A DNA stretch of 64,000 nt, taken from assembly GCA_033782935.1 (NCBI GenBank), contig JAWQEG010000508.1, positions 429,501 to 493,500 of the forward strand, given 5' to 3'. Of this stretch, positions 23,436 through 37,500 are shown one piece after another. The notes under the pieces were generated by a model, which did no database searches, was not told the DNA's origin, and was given only the letters and a program-made list of their open reading frames with translations. This stretch comes from Petrolisthes cinctipes. Lineage: Eukaryota > Arthropoda > Malacostraca > Decapoda > Porcellanidae. The position numbers and the translations under genes are program-made. Numbering within the stretch: position 1 is the first letter of the stretch; each line of letters opens with the position of its first letter.

Positions 23436-25429
23436 GCATGTTTTTAGCCTATATTTTGAAAATATTCTAGCACTGTACAGATTGCTTCTGGGACCCCAAA
23501 ATATTGAATTTTCGGGTGTTTTGAGCCTGAATTTGAGATATAAACGGGTACAGAAGATACATGCACATATTGACTTTGGGCACCAAAAATATCGATTTTC
23601 AGCATGTTTTGGGCCTGAATTTTGAAAATACTCTAACACGGAGTAGGCATGTACAGATCGCTTCTGGGACCCCAAAATATCGAATTTTCGGGTGTTTAGG
23701 GCCAGAATTTGAGATATAAACGGGTACAGAAGATGCATGCACATATCGACTTTTGGGCACCTAAAAGATCGATTTTCAGTATGTTTTTGGCCTGTATTTT
23801 GAAAATACTCTAACACGGAGTAGGCATGTACAGATACCTTCTGGGACCTCTAAATATCGAATTTTCGGGTGTTTTGGGACTGAATTTGAGATATCGATTT
23901 TTTGGCACCTAAAATGTCGATTTTTAGCATGTTTTTAGCCTATATTTTGAAAATATTCTAGCACTGTGTAGGCATGTACAGATTGCTTCTGGGACCCCAA
24001 AATATTGAATTTTCGGGTGTTTTGAGCCTGAATTTGAGATATAAACGGGTACAGAAGATACATGCACATATTGACTTTGGGCATCTAAAATATCGATTTT
24101 CAGCATGTTTTGGGCCTGTATTTTGAAAATACTCTAACACTGAGTAGGCATGTACAGATTGCTTCTGGGACCCCAAAATATTGAATTTTCGGGTGTTTTG
24201 AGCCTGAATTTGAGATATAAACGGGTACTGAAGATGCATGCACATATCGACTTTTGTGCACCTAAAAGATCGATTTTCAGTATGTTTTGAGCATGTATTT
24301 TGAAAATACTCTAACACGGAGTAGGCATGTACAGATACCTTCTGGGACCTCTAAATATCGAATTTTAGGGTGTTTTGGGACTGAATTTTAGATATCGATT
24401 TTTTGGCACCTAAAATGTCGATTTTTAGCATGTTTTTAGCCTATATTTTGAAAATATTCTAGCACTGTGTAGGCATGTACAGATTGCTTCTGGGACCCCA
24501 AAATATTGAATTTTCGCGTGTTTTGAGCCTGAATTTGAGATATAAACGGGTACAGAAGATACATGCACATATTGACTTTGGGCATCTAAAATATCGATTT
24601 TCAGCATGTTTTGGGCCTGTATTTTGAAAAAACTCTAACACTGAGTAGGCATGTACAGATTGCTTCTGGGACCCCAAAATATTGAATTTTCGGGTGTTTT
24701 GAGCCTGAATTTGAGATATAAACGGGTACTGAAGATGCATGCACATATCGACTTTTGTGCACCTAAAAGATCGATTTTCAGTATGTTTTGAGCATGTATT
24801 TTGAAAATACTCTAACACGGAGTAGGCATGTACAGATCGCTTCTGGGACCCCTAAATATCGAATTTTCGGGTGTTTTGGGACTGAATTTGAGATACCGAC
24901 TTTTTGGCACCTAAAAGATCGATTTTTAGCAAGTTTTTAGCCTATATTTTGAAAATATTCTAGCACTGAGTAGGCATGTACAGATTGCTTCTTGGACCCC
25001 AAAACATTGAATTTTCGGGTGTTTTGAGCCTGAATTTGAGATATAAACGGGTACAGAAGATACATGCACATATTGACTTTGGGCACCAAAAATATCGATT
25101 TTCAGCATGTTTTGGGCCTGAATTTTAAAAATACTCAAACACGGAGTAGGCATGTACAGATCGCTTCTGGGACCCCAAAATATCGAATTTTCGGGTGTTT
25201 AGGGCCAGAAATTGAGATATAAACGGGTACAGAAGATGCATGCACATATCGACTTTTGGGCACCTAAAAGATCGATTTTCAGTATGTTTTTGGCCTGTAT
25301 TTTGAAAATACTCTAACACGGAGTAAGCATGTACAGATACCTTCTGGGACCTCTAAATATCGAATTTTCGGGTGTTTTGGGACTGAATTTGAGATATCGA
25401 CTTTTTGGCACCTAAAAGATCGATTTTTA

Positions 25430-25930
25430 GCATGTTTTTAGCCTATATTTTGAAAATATTCTAGCACTGAGTAGGCATGTACAGATTGCTTCTGGGACCC
25501 CAAAATATTGAATTTTCGGGTGTTTTGAGCCTGAATTTGAGATATAAACGGGTACAGAAGATACATGCACATATTGACTTTGGGCACCAAAAATATCGAT
25601 TTTCAGCATGTTTTGGGCCTGAATTTTGAAAATACTCTAACACGGAGTAGGCATGTACAGATCGCTTCTGGGACCCCAAAATATCGAATTTTCGGGTGTT
25701 TAGGGCCAGAATTTGAGATATAAACGGGTACAGAAGATGCATGCACATATCGACTTTTGGGCACCTAAAAGATCGATTTTCAGTATGTTTTTGGCCTGTA
25801 TTTTGAAAATACTCTAACACGGAGTAGGCATGTACAGATACCTTCTGGGACCTCTAAATATCGAATTTTCGGGTGTTTTGGGACTGAATTTGAGATATCG
25901 ATTTTCTGGCACCTAAAATGTCGATTTTTA
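25430..25930. repeat. Reference 501-bp trimer, type II
   Basis: A 25430-25605, B 25606-25782, C 25783-25930. Type II diagnostics: A ends in GGGCACCAAAAATATCG; B has CCTGAATTTTG, ACACGGAGTAGG, GTTTAGGGCCAG, GTACAGAAGATGC and TTTTGGGCACC; C begins GTTTTTGGCCTG and has GATACCTTCTGGGACCTC, GATATCGATTTT and CTAAAATGTCG. Many units elsewhere are type I/type II recombinants. Confidence 0.88.
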
Positions 25931-26078
25931 GCATGTTTTTAGCCTATATTTTGAAAATATTCTAGCACTGTGTAGGCATGTACAGATTGCTTCTGGGACC
26001 CCTAAATATCGAATTTTCGGGTGTTTTGGGACTGAATTTGAGATATCGACTTTTTGGCACCTAAAAGATCGATTTTTA
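25931..26078. repeat. Single 148-bp unit, A-head/C-tail recombinant
   Basis: One monomer stands alone between two A heads. It starts as A (GCATGTTTTTAGCC, TAGCACTGTGTAGG, GATTGCTTC) and ends as type I C (GGGACCCCTAAATATCG, GATATCGACTTTTT). A trimer has been reduced to one monomer, consistent with unequal exchange between A and C in register. Confidence 0.88.
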
Positions 26079-28396
26079 GCATGTTTTTAGCCTATATTTT
26101 GAAAATATTCTAGCACTGAGTAGGCATGTACAGATTGCTTCTGGGACCCCAAAATATTGAATTTTCGGGTGTTTTGAGCCTGAATTTGAGATATAAACGG
26201 GTACAGAAGATACATGCACATATTGACTTTGGGCATCTAAAATATCGATTTTCAGTATGTTTTGAGCATGTATTTTGAAAATACTCTAACACGGAGTAGG
26301 CATGTACAGATCGCTTCTGGGACCCCTAAATATCGAATTTTCGGGTGTTTTGGGACTGAATTTGAGATATCGACTTTTTGGCACTTAAAAGATCGATTTT
26401 TAGCTTGTTTTTAGCCTATATTTTGAAAATATTCTAGCACTGTGTAGGCATGTACAGATTGCTTCTGGGACCCCAAAATATTGAATTTTCGGGTGTTTTG
26501 AGCCTGAATTTGAGATATAAACGGGTACAGAAGATACATGCACATATTGACTTTGGGCACCAAAAATATCGATTTTCAGCATGTTTTGGGCCTGAATTCT
26601 GAAAATACTCTAACACGGAGTAGGCATGTACAGATCGCTTCTGGGACCCCAAAATATCGAATTTTCGGGTGTTTAGGGCCAGAATTTGAGATATAAACGG
26701 GTACAGAAGATGCATGCACATATCGACTTTTGGGCACCTAAGAGATCGATTTTCAGTATGTTTTTGGCCTGTATTTTGAAAATACACTAACACGGAGTAG
26801 GCATGTACAGATACCTTCTGGGACCTCTAAATATCGAATTTTCGGGTGTTTTGGGACTGAATTTGAGATATCGATTTTTTGGCACCTAAAATGTCGATTT
26901 TTAGCATGTTTTTAGCCTATATTTTGAAAATATTCTAGCACTGTGTAGGCATGTACAGATTGCTTCTGGGACCCCAAAATATTGATTTTTCGGGTGTTTT
27001 GAGCCTGAATTTGAGATATAAACGGGTACAGAAGATACATGCACATATTGACTTTGGGCATCTAAAATATCGATTTTCAGCATGTTTTGGGCCTGTATTT
27101 TATAAATACTCTAACACTGAGTAGGCATGTACAGATTGCTTCTGGGACCCCAAAATATTGAATTTTCGGGTGTTTTGAGCCTGAATTTGAGATATAAACG
27201 GGTACAGAAGATGCATGCACATATCGACTTTTGGGCACCTAAAAGATCGATTTTCAGTATGTTTTTGGCCTGTATTTTGAAAATACTCTAACACGGAGTA
27301 GGCATGTACAGATACCTTCTGGGACCTCTAAATATCGAATTTTCGGGTGTTTTGGGACTGAATTTGAGATATCGATTTTTTGGCACCTAAAATGTCGATT
27401 TTTAGCATGTTTTTAGCCTATATTTTGAAAATATTCTAGCACTGTGTAGGCATGTACAGATTGCTTCTGGGACCCCAAAATATTGAATTTTCGGGTGTTT
27501 TGAGCCTGAATTTGAGATATAAACGGGTACAGAAGATACATGCACATATTGACTTTGGGCATCTAAAATATCGATTTTCAGCATGTTTTGGGCCTGTATT
27601 TTGAAAATACTCTAACACTGAGTAGGCATGTACAGATTGCTTCTGGGACCCCAAAATATTGAATTTTCGGGTGTTTTGAGCCTGAATTTGAGATATAAAC
27701 GGGTACTGAAGATGCATGCACATATCGACTTTTGTGCACCTAAAAGATCGATTTTCAGTATGTTATGAGCATGTATTTTGAAAATACTCTAACACGGAGT
27801 GTACATGTACAGATCGCTTCTGGGACCCCTAAATATCGAATTTTCGGGTGTTTTGGGACTGAATTTGAGATATCGACTTTTTGGCACCTAAAAGATCGGT
27901 TTTTAGCATGTTTTTAGCCTATATTTTGAAAATATTCTAGCACTGTACAGATTGCTTCTGGGACCCCAAAATATTGAATTTTCGGGTGTTTTGAGCCTGA
28001 ATTTGAGATATAAACGGGTACAGAAGATACATGCACATATTGACTTTGGGCATCAAAAATATCGATTTTCAGCATGTTTTGGGCCTGAATTTTGAAAATA
28101 CTCTAACACGGAGTAGGCATGTACAGATCGCTTCTGGGACCCCAAAATATCGAATTTTCGGGTGTTTAGGGCCAGAATTTGAGATATAAACGGGTACAGA
28201 AGATGCATGCACATATCGACTTTTGGGCACCTAAAAGATCGATTTTCAGTATGTTTTTGGCCTGTATTTTGAAAATACTCTAACACGGAGTAGGCATGTA
28301 CAGATACCTTCTGGGACCTCTAAATATCGAATTTTCGGGTGTTTTGGGACTGAATTTGAGATATCGATTTTTTGGCACCTAAAATGTCGATTTTTA

Positions 28397-29073
28397 TCAT
28401 GTTTTTAGCCTATATTTTGAAAATATTCTAGCACTGTGTAGGCATGTACAGATTGCTTCTGGGACCCCAAAATATTGAATTTTCGGGAGTTTTGAGCCTG
28501 AATTTGAGATATAAACGGGTACAGAAGATACATGCACATATTGACTTTGGGCATCTAAAATATCGATTTTCAGCATGTTTTGGGCCTGTATTTTGAAAAT
28601 ACTCTAACACTGAGTAGGCATGTACAGATTGCTTCTGGGACCCCAAAATATAGAATTTTCGGGTGTTTAAGGCCAGAATTTGAGATATAAACGGGTACAG
28701 AAGATACATGCACATATTGACTTTGGGCACCAAAAATATCGATTTTCAGCATGTTTTGGGCCTGAATTTTGAAAATACTCTAACACGGAGTAGGCATGTA
28801 CAGATCGCTTCTGGGACCCCAAAATATCGAATTTTCGGGTGTTTATGGCCAGAATTTGAGATATAAACGGGTACAGAAGATGCATGCACATATCGACTTT
28901 TGGGCACCTAAAAGATCGATTTTCAGTATGTTTTGAGCCTGTATTTTGAAAATACTCTAACACGGAGTAGGCATGTACAGATACCTTCTGGGACCTCTAA
29001 ATATCGAATTTTCGGGTGTTTTGGGACTGAATTTGAGATATCGATTTTTTGGCACCTAAAATGTCGATTTTTA
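28397..29073. repeat. 677-bp tetramer (176+176+177+148)
   Basis: Monomer starts are 28397, 28573, 28749 and 28926. The head of the first A is mutated to TTTTATCATG, one of few changes in the otherwise constant unit boundary. The second monomer begins like type I B but ends like A (ATACATGCACATATTGAC), so two A ends are in tandem. Confidence 0.85.
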
Positions 29074-31903
29074 GCATGTTTTTAGCCTATATTTTGAAAT
29101 TATTCTAGCACTGGGTAGGCATGTACAGATTGCTTCTGGGACCCCAAAATATTGAATTTTCGGGTGTTTTGAGGCTGAATTTGAGATATAAACGGGTACA
29201 GAAGATACATGCACATATTGACTTTGGGCACCAAAAATATCGATTTTCAGCATGTTTTGGGCCTGAATTTTGAAAATACTCTAACACGGAGTAGGCATGT
29301 ACAGATCGCTTTTGGGACCACAAAATATCGAATTTTCGGGTGTTTAGGGCCACAATTTGAGATATAAACGGGTACAGAAGATGCATGCACATATCGACTT
29401 TTGTGCACCTAAAAGATCGATTTTCAGTATGTTTTTGGCCTGTATTTTGAAAATACTCTAACACGGAGTAGGCATGTACAGATACCTTCTGGGACCTCTA
29501 AATATCGAATTTTCGGGTGTTTTGGGACTGAATTTGAGATATCGATTTTTTGGCACCTAAAATGTCGATTTTTAGCATGTTTTTAGCCTATATTTTGAAA
29601 TTATTCTAGCACTGTGTAGGCATGTACAGATTGCTTCTGGGACCCCAAAATATTGAATTTTCGGGTGTTTTGAGCCTGAATTTGAGATATAAACGGGTAC
29701 AGAAGATACATGCACATATTGACTTTGGGCATCTAAAATATCGATTTTCAGCATGTTTTGGGCCTGTATTTTGAAAATACTTTAACACTGAGTAGGCATG
29801 TACAGATTGCTTCTGGGACCCCAAAATATCGAATTTTCGGGTGTTTAAGGCCAGAATTTGAGATATAAACGGGTACAGAAGATGCATGCACATATCGACT
29901 TTTGTGCACCTAAAATATCGATTTTCAGTATGTTTTGAGCATGTATTTTGAAAATACTCTAACACGGAGTAGGCATGTACACATCGCTTCTGGGACCCCT
30001 ACATATCGAATTTTCGGGTGTTTAGGGACTGAATTTGAGATATCGACTTTTTGGCACCTAAAAGATCGATTTTTAGCATGTTTTTAGCCTATATTTTGAA
30101 ATTATTCTAGCACTGGGTAGGCATGTACAGATTGCTTCTGGGACCCCAAAATATTGAATTTTCGGGTGTTTTGAGGCTGAATTTGAGATATAAACGGGTA
30201 CAGAAGATACATGCACATATTGACTTTGGGCATCTAAAATATAGATTTTCAGCATGTTTTGGGCCTGAATTTTGAAAATACTCTAACACGGAGTAGGCAT
30301 GTACAGATCGTTTCTGGGACCCCAAAATATCGAATTTTCGGGTGTTTAGGGCCAGAATTTGAGATATAAACGGGTACAGAAGATGCATGCACATATCGAC
30401 TTTTGGGCACCTAAAAGATCGATTTTCAGTATGTTTTTGGCCTGTATTTTGAAAATACTCTAACACGGAGTAGGCATGTACAGATCGCTTCTGGGACCCC
30501 TAAATATCGAATTTTCGGGTGTTTTGGGACTGAATTTGAGATATCGACTTTTTGGCACTTAAAAGATCGATTTTTAGCATGTTTTTAGCCTATTTTTTGA
30601 AAATATTCTAGCACTGTGTAGGCATGTACAGATTGCTTCTGGGACCCCAAAATATTGAATTTTCGCGTGTTTTGAGCCTGAATTTGAGATATAAACGGGT
30701 ACAGAAGATACATGCACATATTGACTTTGGGCATCTAAAATATCGATTTTCAGCATGTTTTGGGCCTGTATTTTGAAAATACTCTAACACTGAGTAAGTA
30801 TGTACAGATTGCTTCTGGGACCCCAAAATATTGAATTTTCGGGTGTTTTGAGCCTGAATTTGAGATATAAAAGGGTACTGAAGATGCATGCACATATCGA
30901 CTTTTGTGCACCTAAAAGATCGATTTTCAGTATGTTTTGAGCATGTATTTTGAAAATACTCTAACACGGAGTAGGCATGTACAGATCGCTTCTGGGACCC
31001 CTAAATATCGAATTTTCGGGTGTTTTGGGACTGAATTTGAGATATCGACTTTTTGGCACCTAAAAGATCGATTTTTAGCATGTTTTTAACCTATATTTTG
31101 AAAATATTCTAGCACTGAGTAGGCATGTACAGATTGCTTCTGGGACCCCAAAATATTGAATTTTCGGGTGTTTTGAGCCTGAATTTGAGATATAAACGGG
31201 TACAGAAGATACATGCACATATCGACTTTTGGGCACCTAAAAGATCGATTTTCAGTATGTTTTTGGCCTGTATTTTGAAAATACTCTAACACGGAGTAGG
31301 CATGTACAGATACCTTCTGGGACCTCTAAATATCGAATTTTCGGTTGTTTTGGGACTGAATTTGAGATATCGATTTTTTGGCACCTAAAATGTCGAATTT
31401 TAGCATGTTTTTAGCCTATATTTTGAAAATATTCTAGCACTGTGTAGGCATGTACAGATTGCTTCTTGGACCCCAAAATATTGAATTTTCGGGTGTTTTG
31501 AGCCTGAATTTGAGATATAAACGGGTACAGAAGATACATGCACATATTGACTTTGGGCATCTAAAATATCGATTTTCAGCATGTTTTGGGCCTGTATTTT
31601 GAAAATACTCTAACACTGAGTAGGCATGTACAGATTGCTTCTGGGACCCCAAAATATTGAATTTTCGGGTGTTTTGAGCCTGAATTTGAGATATAAACGG
31701 GTACAAAAGATGCATGCACATATCGACTTTTGTGCACCTAACAGATCGATTTTCAGTATGTTATGAGCATGTATTTTGAAAATACTCTAACACGGAGTAG
31801 GCATATACAGATCGCTTCTGGGACCCCTACATATCGAATTTTCGAGTGTTTTGGGACTGAATTTGTGATATCGACTTTTTGGCACCTAAAAGATCGATTT
31901 TTA

Positions 31904-32051
31904 GCATGTTTTTAGCCTATATTTTGAAATTATTCTAGCACTGGGTAGGCATGTACAGATCGCTTCTGGGACCCCAAAATATCGAATTTTCGGGTGTTTT
32001 GGGACTGAATTTGAGATATCGATTTTTTGGCACCTAAAAGATCGATTTTTA
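31904..32051. repeat. Second single 148-bp unit, A/C recombinant
   Basis: It has an A head with the GAAATTATTC and CACTGGGTAGG variants, switches by GATCGCTTCTGGGACC, and ends as a C monomer (GATATCGATTTTTT). Its variants differ from the unit at 25931, so the two single-monomer units look like independent events. Confidence 0.85.
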
Positions 32052-33377
32052 GCATGTTTTTAACCTATATTTTGAAAATATTCTAGCACTGAGTAGGCAT
32101 GTACAGATTTCTTCTGGGACCCCAAAATATTGAATTTTCGGGTGTTTTGAGCCTGAATTTGAGATATAAACGGGTACAGAAGATACATGCAAATTTGACT
32201 TTTGGCACCAAAAATATCGATTTTCAGCATGTTTTGGGCCTGAATTTTGAAAATACTCTAACACGGAGTAGGCATGTACAGATCGCTTCTGGGACCCCAA
32301 AATATCGGATTTTCGGGTGTTTAGGGCCAGAATTTGAGGTATAAACGGGTACAGAAGATGCATGCACATATCGACTTTTGGGCACCCAAAAGATCGATTT
32401 TCAGTATGTTTTTGGCCTGTATTTTGAAAATACTCTACCACGGAGTAGGCATGTACAGATACCTTCTGGGATCTCTAAATATCGAATTTTCGGGTGTTTT
32501 GGGACTGAATTTGAGATATCGATTTTTTGGCACCTAAAATGTCGATTTTTAGCATGTTTTTAGCCTATATTTTGAAAATATTCTAGCACTGTGTAGGCAT
32601 GTACAGATTGCTTTTGGGACCCCAAAATATTAAATTTTCGGGTGTTTAGGGCCAGAATTTGAGATATAAACGGGTACAGAAGATGCATGCACATATCGAC
32701 TTTTGGGCACCTAAAAGATCGATTTTCAGTATGTTTTGAGCATGTATTTTGAAAATACTCTAACACGGAGTAGGCATGTACAGATCGCTTCTGGGACCCC
32801 TAAATATCGAATTTTCGGGTGTTTTGGGACTGAATTTGAGATATCGACTTTTTGGCACTTAAAAGATCGATTTTTAGCATGTTTTTAGCCTATTTTTTGA
32901 AAATATACTAGCACTGTGTAGGCATGTACAGATTGCTTCTGGGACCCCAAAATATTGAATTTTCGGGTGTTTTGAGCCTGAATTTGAGATATAAACGGGT
33001 ACAGAAGATACATGCACATATTGACTTTGGGCATCTAAAATATCGATTTTCAGCATGTTTTGGGCCTGTATTTTGAAAATACTCTAACACTGAGTAAGTA
33101 TGTACAGATTGCTTCTGGGACCCCAAAATATTGAATTTTCGGGTGTTTTGAGCCTGAATTTGAGATATAAACGTGTACTGAAGATGCATGCACATATCGA
33201 CTTTTGTGCACCTAAAAGATCGATTTTCAGTATGTTTTGAGCATGTATTTTGAAAATACTCTAACACGGAGTAGGCATGTACAGATCGCTTCTGGGACCC
33301 CTAAATATCGAATTTTCGGGTGTTTTGGGACTGAATTTGAGATATCGACTTTTTGGCACCTAAAAGATCGATTTTTA

Positions 33378-34055
33378 GCATGTTTTTAACCTATATTTTG
33401 AAAATATTCTAGCACTGAGTAGGCATGTACAGATTGCTTCTGGGACCCCAAAATATTGAATTTTCGGGTGTTTTGAGCCAGAATTTGAGATATAAACGGG
33501 TACAGAAGATACATGCACATATTGACTTTTGGCACCAAAAATATCGATTTTCAGCATGTTTTGGGCCTGAATTTTGAAAATACTCTAACACGGAGTAGGC
33601 ATGTACAGATCGCTTCTGGGACCCCAAAATATCGAATTTTCGGGTGTTTAGGGCCAGAATTTGAGGTATAAACGGGTACAGAAGATGCATGCATATATCG
33701 ACTTTTGGGCACCTAAAAGATCGATTTTCAGTATGTTTTTGGCCTGTATTTTGAAAATACTCTAACACGGAGTAGGCATGTACAGATACCTTCTGGGACC
33801 TCTAAATATCGAATTTTCGGGTGTTTAAGGCCAGAATTTGAGATATAAACGGGTACAGAAGATGCATGCACATATCGACTTTTGTGCACCTAAAAGATCG
33901 ATTTTCAGTATGTTTTGAGCATGTATTTTGAAAATACTCTAACACGGAGTAGGCATGTACAGATCGCTTCTGGGACCCCTAAATATCGAATTTTCGGGTG
34001 TTTTGGGACTGAATTTGAGATATCGACTTTTTGGCACCTAAAAGATCGATTTTTA
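33378..34055. repeat. 678-bp tetramer A-B-B-C
   Basis: Monomer starts are 33378 (A), 33554 (B), 33731 (long, 177) and 33908 (C). The third monomer begins like type II C (GATACCTTCTGGGACCTC) but keeps the 29-bp segment that C normally lacks, so it is a C/B recombinant rather than a plain extra B. Confidence 0.82.
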
Positions 34056-35038
34056 GCATGTTTTTAGCCTATATTTTGAAAATATTCTAGCACTGTACAG
34101 ATTGCTTCTGGGACCCCAAAATATTGAATTTTCGGGTGTTTTGAGCCTGAATTTGAGATATAAACGGGTACAGAAGATACATGCACATATTGACTTTGGG
34201 CATCAAAAATATCGATTTTCAGCATGTTTTGGGCCTGAATTTTGAAAATACTCTAACACTGAGTATGCATGTACAGATTGCTTCTGGGACCCCAAAATAT
34301 TGACTTTTCGGGTGTTTTGAGCCTGAATTTGAGATATAAACGGGTACTGAAGATGCATGCACATATCGACTTTTGTGCACCTAACAGATCGATTTTCAAT
34401 ATGTTATGAGCATGTATTTTGAAAATACTCTAACACGGAGTGTACATGTACAGATCGCTTCTGGGACCCCTAAATATCGAATTTTCGGGTGTTTTGGGAC
34501 TGAATTTTGAGATATCGACTTTTTGGCACCTAAAAGATCGGTTTTTAGCATGTTTTTAGCCTATATTTTGAAAATATTCTAGCACTGTACAGATTGCTTC
34601 TGGGACCCCAAAATATTGAATTTTCGGGTGTTTTGAGCCTGAATTTGAGATATAAACGGGTACAGAAGATACATGCACATATTGACTTTGGGCATCAAAA
34701 ATATCGATTTTCAGCATGTTTTGGGCCTGAATTTTGAAAATACTCTAACACGGAGTAGGCATGTACAGATCGCTTCTGGGACCCCAAAATATCGAATTTT
34801 CGGGTGTTTAGGGCCAGAATTTGAGATATAAACGGGTACAGAAGATGCATGCACATATCGACTTTTGGGCACCTAAAAGATCTATTTTCAGTATGTTTTT
34901 GGCCTGTATTTTGAAAATACTCTAACACGGAGTAGGCATGTACAGATACCTTCTGGGACCTCTAAATATCGAATTTTCGGGTGTTTTGGGACTGAATTTG
35001 AGATATCGATTTTTTGGCACCTAAAATGTCGATTTTTA
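34056..35038. repeat. Two successive short-A trimers (492+491 bp)
   Basis: Units at 34056 and 34548 both have the 10-bp A deletion. The first ends in a palindrome-bearing C with a one-base insertion (GAATTTTGAGATATCG, near 34503), making it 149 bp. Back-to-back short-A units occur only here and at 51343/52011. Confidence 0.82.
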
Positions 35039-35528
35039 GCATGTTTTTAGCCTATATTTTGAAAATATTCTAGCACTGTGTAGGCATGTACAGATTGCTT
35101 CTGGGACCCCAAAATATTGAATTTTCGGGTGTTTTGAGCCTGAATTTGAGATATAAACGGGTACAGAAGATACATGCACATATTGACTTTGGGCACCAAA
35201 AATATAGATTTTCAGCATGTTTTGGGCCTGAATTTTGAAAATACTCTAACACGGAGTAGGCATGTACAGATCGCTTCTGGGACCCCTAAATATCGAATTT
35301 TCGGGTGTTTTGGGACTGAATTTGAGATATCGACTTTTTGGCACTTAAAAGATCGATTTTTAGCATGTTTTTAGCCTATATTTTGAAAATATTCTAGCAC
35401 TGTACAGATTGCTTCTGGGACCCCAAAATATTGAATTTTCGGGTGTTTTGAGCCTGAATTTGAGATATAAACGGGTACAGAAGATACATGCACATATTGA
35501 CTTTGGGCATCTAAAATATCGATTTTCA

Positions 35529-37500
35529 GCATGTTTTGGGCCTGTATTTTGAAAATACTCTAACACTGAGTAGGCATGTACAGATTGCTTCTGGGACCCC
35601 TAAATATCGAATTTTCGGGTGTTTAAGGCCAGAATTTGAGATATAAACGGGTACAGAAGATGCATGCACATATCGACTTTTGTGCACCTAAAAGATCGAT
35701 TTTCAGTATGTTTTGAGCATGTATTTTGAAAATACTCTAACACGGAGTAGGCATGTACAGATCGCTTCTGGGACCCCTACATATCGAATTTTCGGGTGTT
35801 TTGGGACTGAATTTGAGATATCGACTTTTTGGCACCTAAAAGATCGATTTTTAGCATGTTTTTAGCCTATATTTTGAAATTATTCTAGCACTGGGTAGGC
35901 ATGTACAGATTGCTTCTGGGACCCCAAAATATTGAATTTTCGGGTGTTTTGAGCCTGAATTTGAGATATAAACGGGTACAGAAGATACATGCACATATTG
36001 ACTTTGGGCACCAAAAATATAGATTTTCAGCATGTTTTGGGCCTGAATTTTGAAAATACTCTAACACGGAGTAGGCATGTACAGATCGCTTCTGGGACCC
36101 CAAAATATCTAATTTTCGGGTGTTTAGGGCCAGAATTTAGATATAAACGGGTACAGAAGATGCATGCACATATCGACTTTTGGGCACCTAAAAGATCGAT
36201 TTTCAGTATGTTTTTGGCCTGTAGTTTGAAAATACTCTAACACGGAGTAGGCATGTACAGATCGCTTCTGGGACCCCTAAATATCGAATTTTCGGGTGTT
36301 TTGGGACTGAATTTGAGATATCGACTTTTTGGCACTTAAAAGATCGATTTTTAGCATGTTTTTAGCCTATATTTTGAAAATATTCTAGCACTGTACAGAT
36401 TGCTTCTGGGACCCCAAAATATTAAATTTTCGGGTGTTTTGAGCCTGAATTTGAGATATAAACGGGTACAGAAGATACATGCACATATTGACTTTGGGCA
36501 TCTAAAATATCGATTTTCAGCATGTTTTGGGCCTGTATTTTGAAAATACTCTAACACTGAGTAGGCATGTACAGATTGCTTCTGGGACCCCAAAATATTG
36601 AATTTTCGGGTGTTTTGAGCCTGAATTTGAGATATAAACGGGTACTGAAGATGCATGCACATATCGACTTTTGGGCACCTAAAAGATCGATTTTCAGAAT
36701 GTTTTGAGCATGTATTTTGAAAATACTCTAACACGGAGTAGGCATGTACAGATCGCTTCTGGGACCCCTAAATATCGAATTTTCGGGTGTTTTGGGACTG
36801 AATTTGAGATATCGACTTTTTGGCACCTAAAAGATCGATTTTTAGCATGTTTTTAGCCTATATTTTGAAAATATTCTAGCACTGAGTAGGCATGTACAGA
36901 TTGCTTCTGGGACCCCAAAATATTGAATTTTTGGGTGTTTTGAGCCTGAATTTGAGATATAAACGGGTACAAAAGATACATGCACATAATGACTTTGGGC
37001 ACCAAAAATATCGATTTTCAGCATGTTTTGGGCCTGAATTTTGAAAATACTCTAACACGGAGTAGGCATGTACAGATCGCTTCTGGGACCACAAAATATC
37101 GAATTTTCGGGTGTTTAGGGCCAGAATTTGAGATATAAACGGGTACAGAAGATGCATGCACATATCGACTTTTGGGCACCTAAGAGATCGATTTTCAGTA
37201 TGTTTTTGGCCTTTTTTTTTTAAATACTCTAACACGGAGTAGGCATGTACAGATACCTTCTGGGACCTCTAAATATCGAATTTTCGGGTGTTTTGGGACT
37301 GAATTTGAGATATCGATTTTTTGGCACCTAAAATGTCGATTTTTAGCATGTTTTTAGCCTATATTTTGTAAATATTCTAGCACTGTGTAGGCATGTACAG
37401 ATTGCTTCTGGGACCCCAAAATATTGAATTTTCGGGTGTTTTGAGCCTGAATTTGAGATATAAACGGGTACAGAAGATACATGCACATATTGACTTTGGG
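35529..37500. repeat. Block with a paralogous copy 17.65 kb downstream
   Basis: From the B monomer at 35529 to about 37500 the order of units and the variants match 53180 to about 55150 at offset 17,651-17,652. Shared markers are GACCCCTACATATCG (near 35771 and 53423), GAAATTATTCTAGCACTGGG, AAAAATATAGATTTTCAGC, the short A at 36354/54006 and the T10 run at 37212/54864. Confidence 0.82.

Larger units (their letters stand above)
22434..37345. repeat. Irregular trimer domain with many odd-sized units
   Basis: Unit starts (size): 22434, 22935 (501), 23436 (491), 23927, 24428, 24929, 25430 (501), 25931 (148), 26079 (324), 26403, 26904, 27405 (501), 27906 (491), 28397 (677), 29074, 29575, 30076, 30577 (501), 31078 (325), 31403 (501), 31904 (148), 32052 (500), 32552 (325), 32877 (501), 33378 (678), 34056 (492), 34548 (491), 35039 (324), 35363 (491), 35854 (500), 36354 (491), 36845 (501). 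No single super-period explains it, and it carries more private point variants than the flanking domains, which suggests older or less recently homogenised repeats. Confidence 0.85.
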
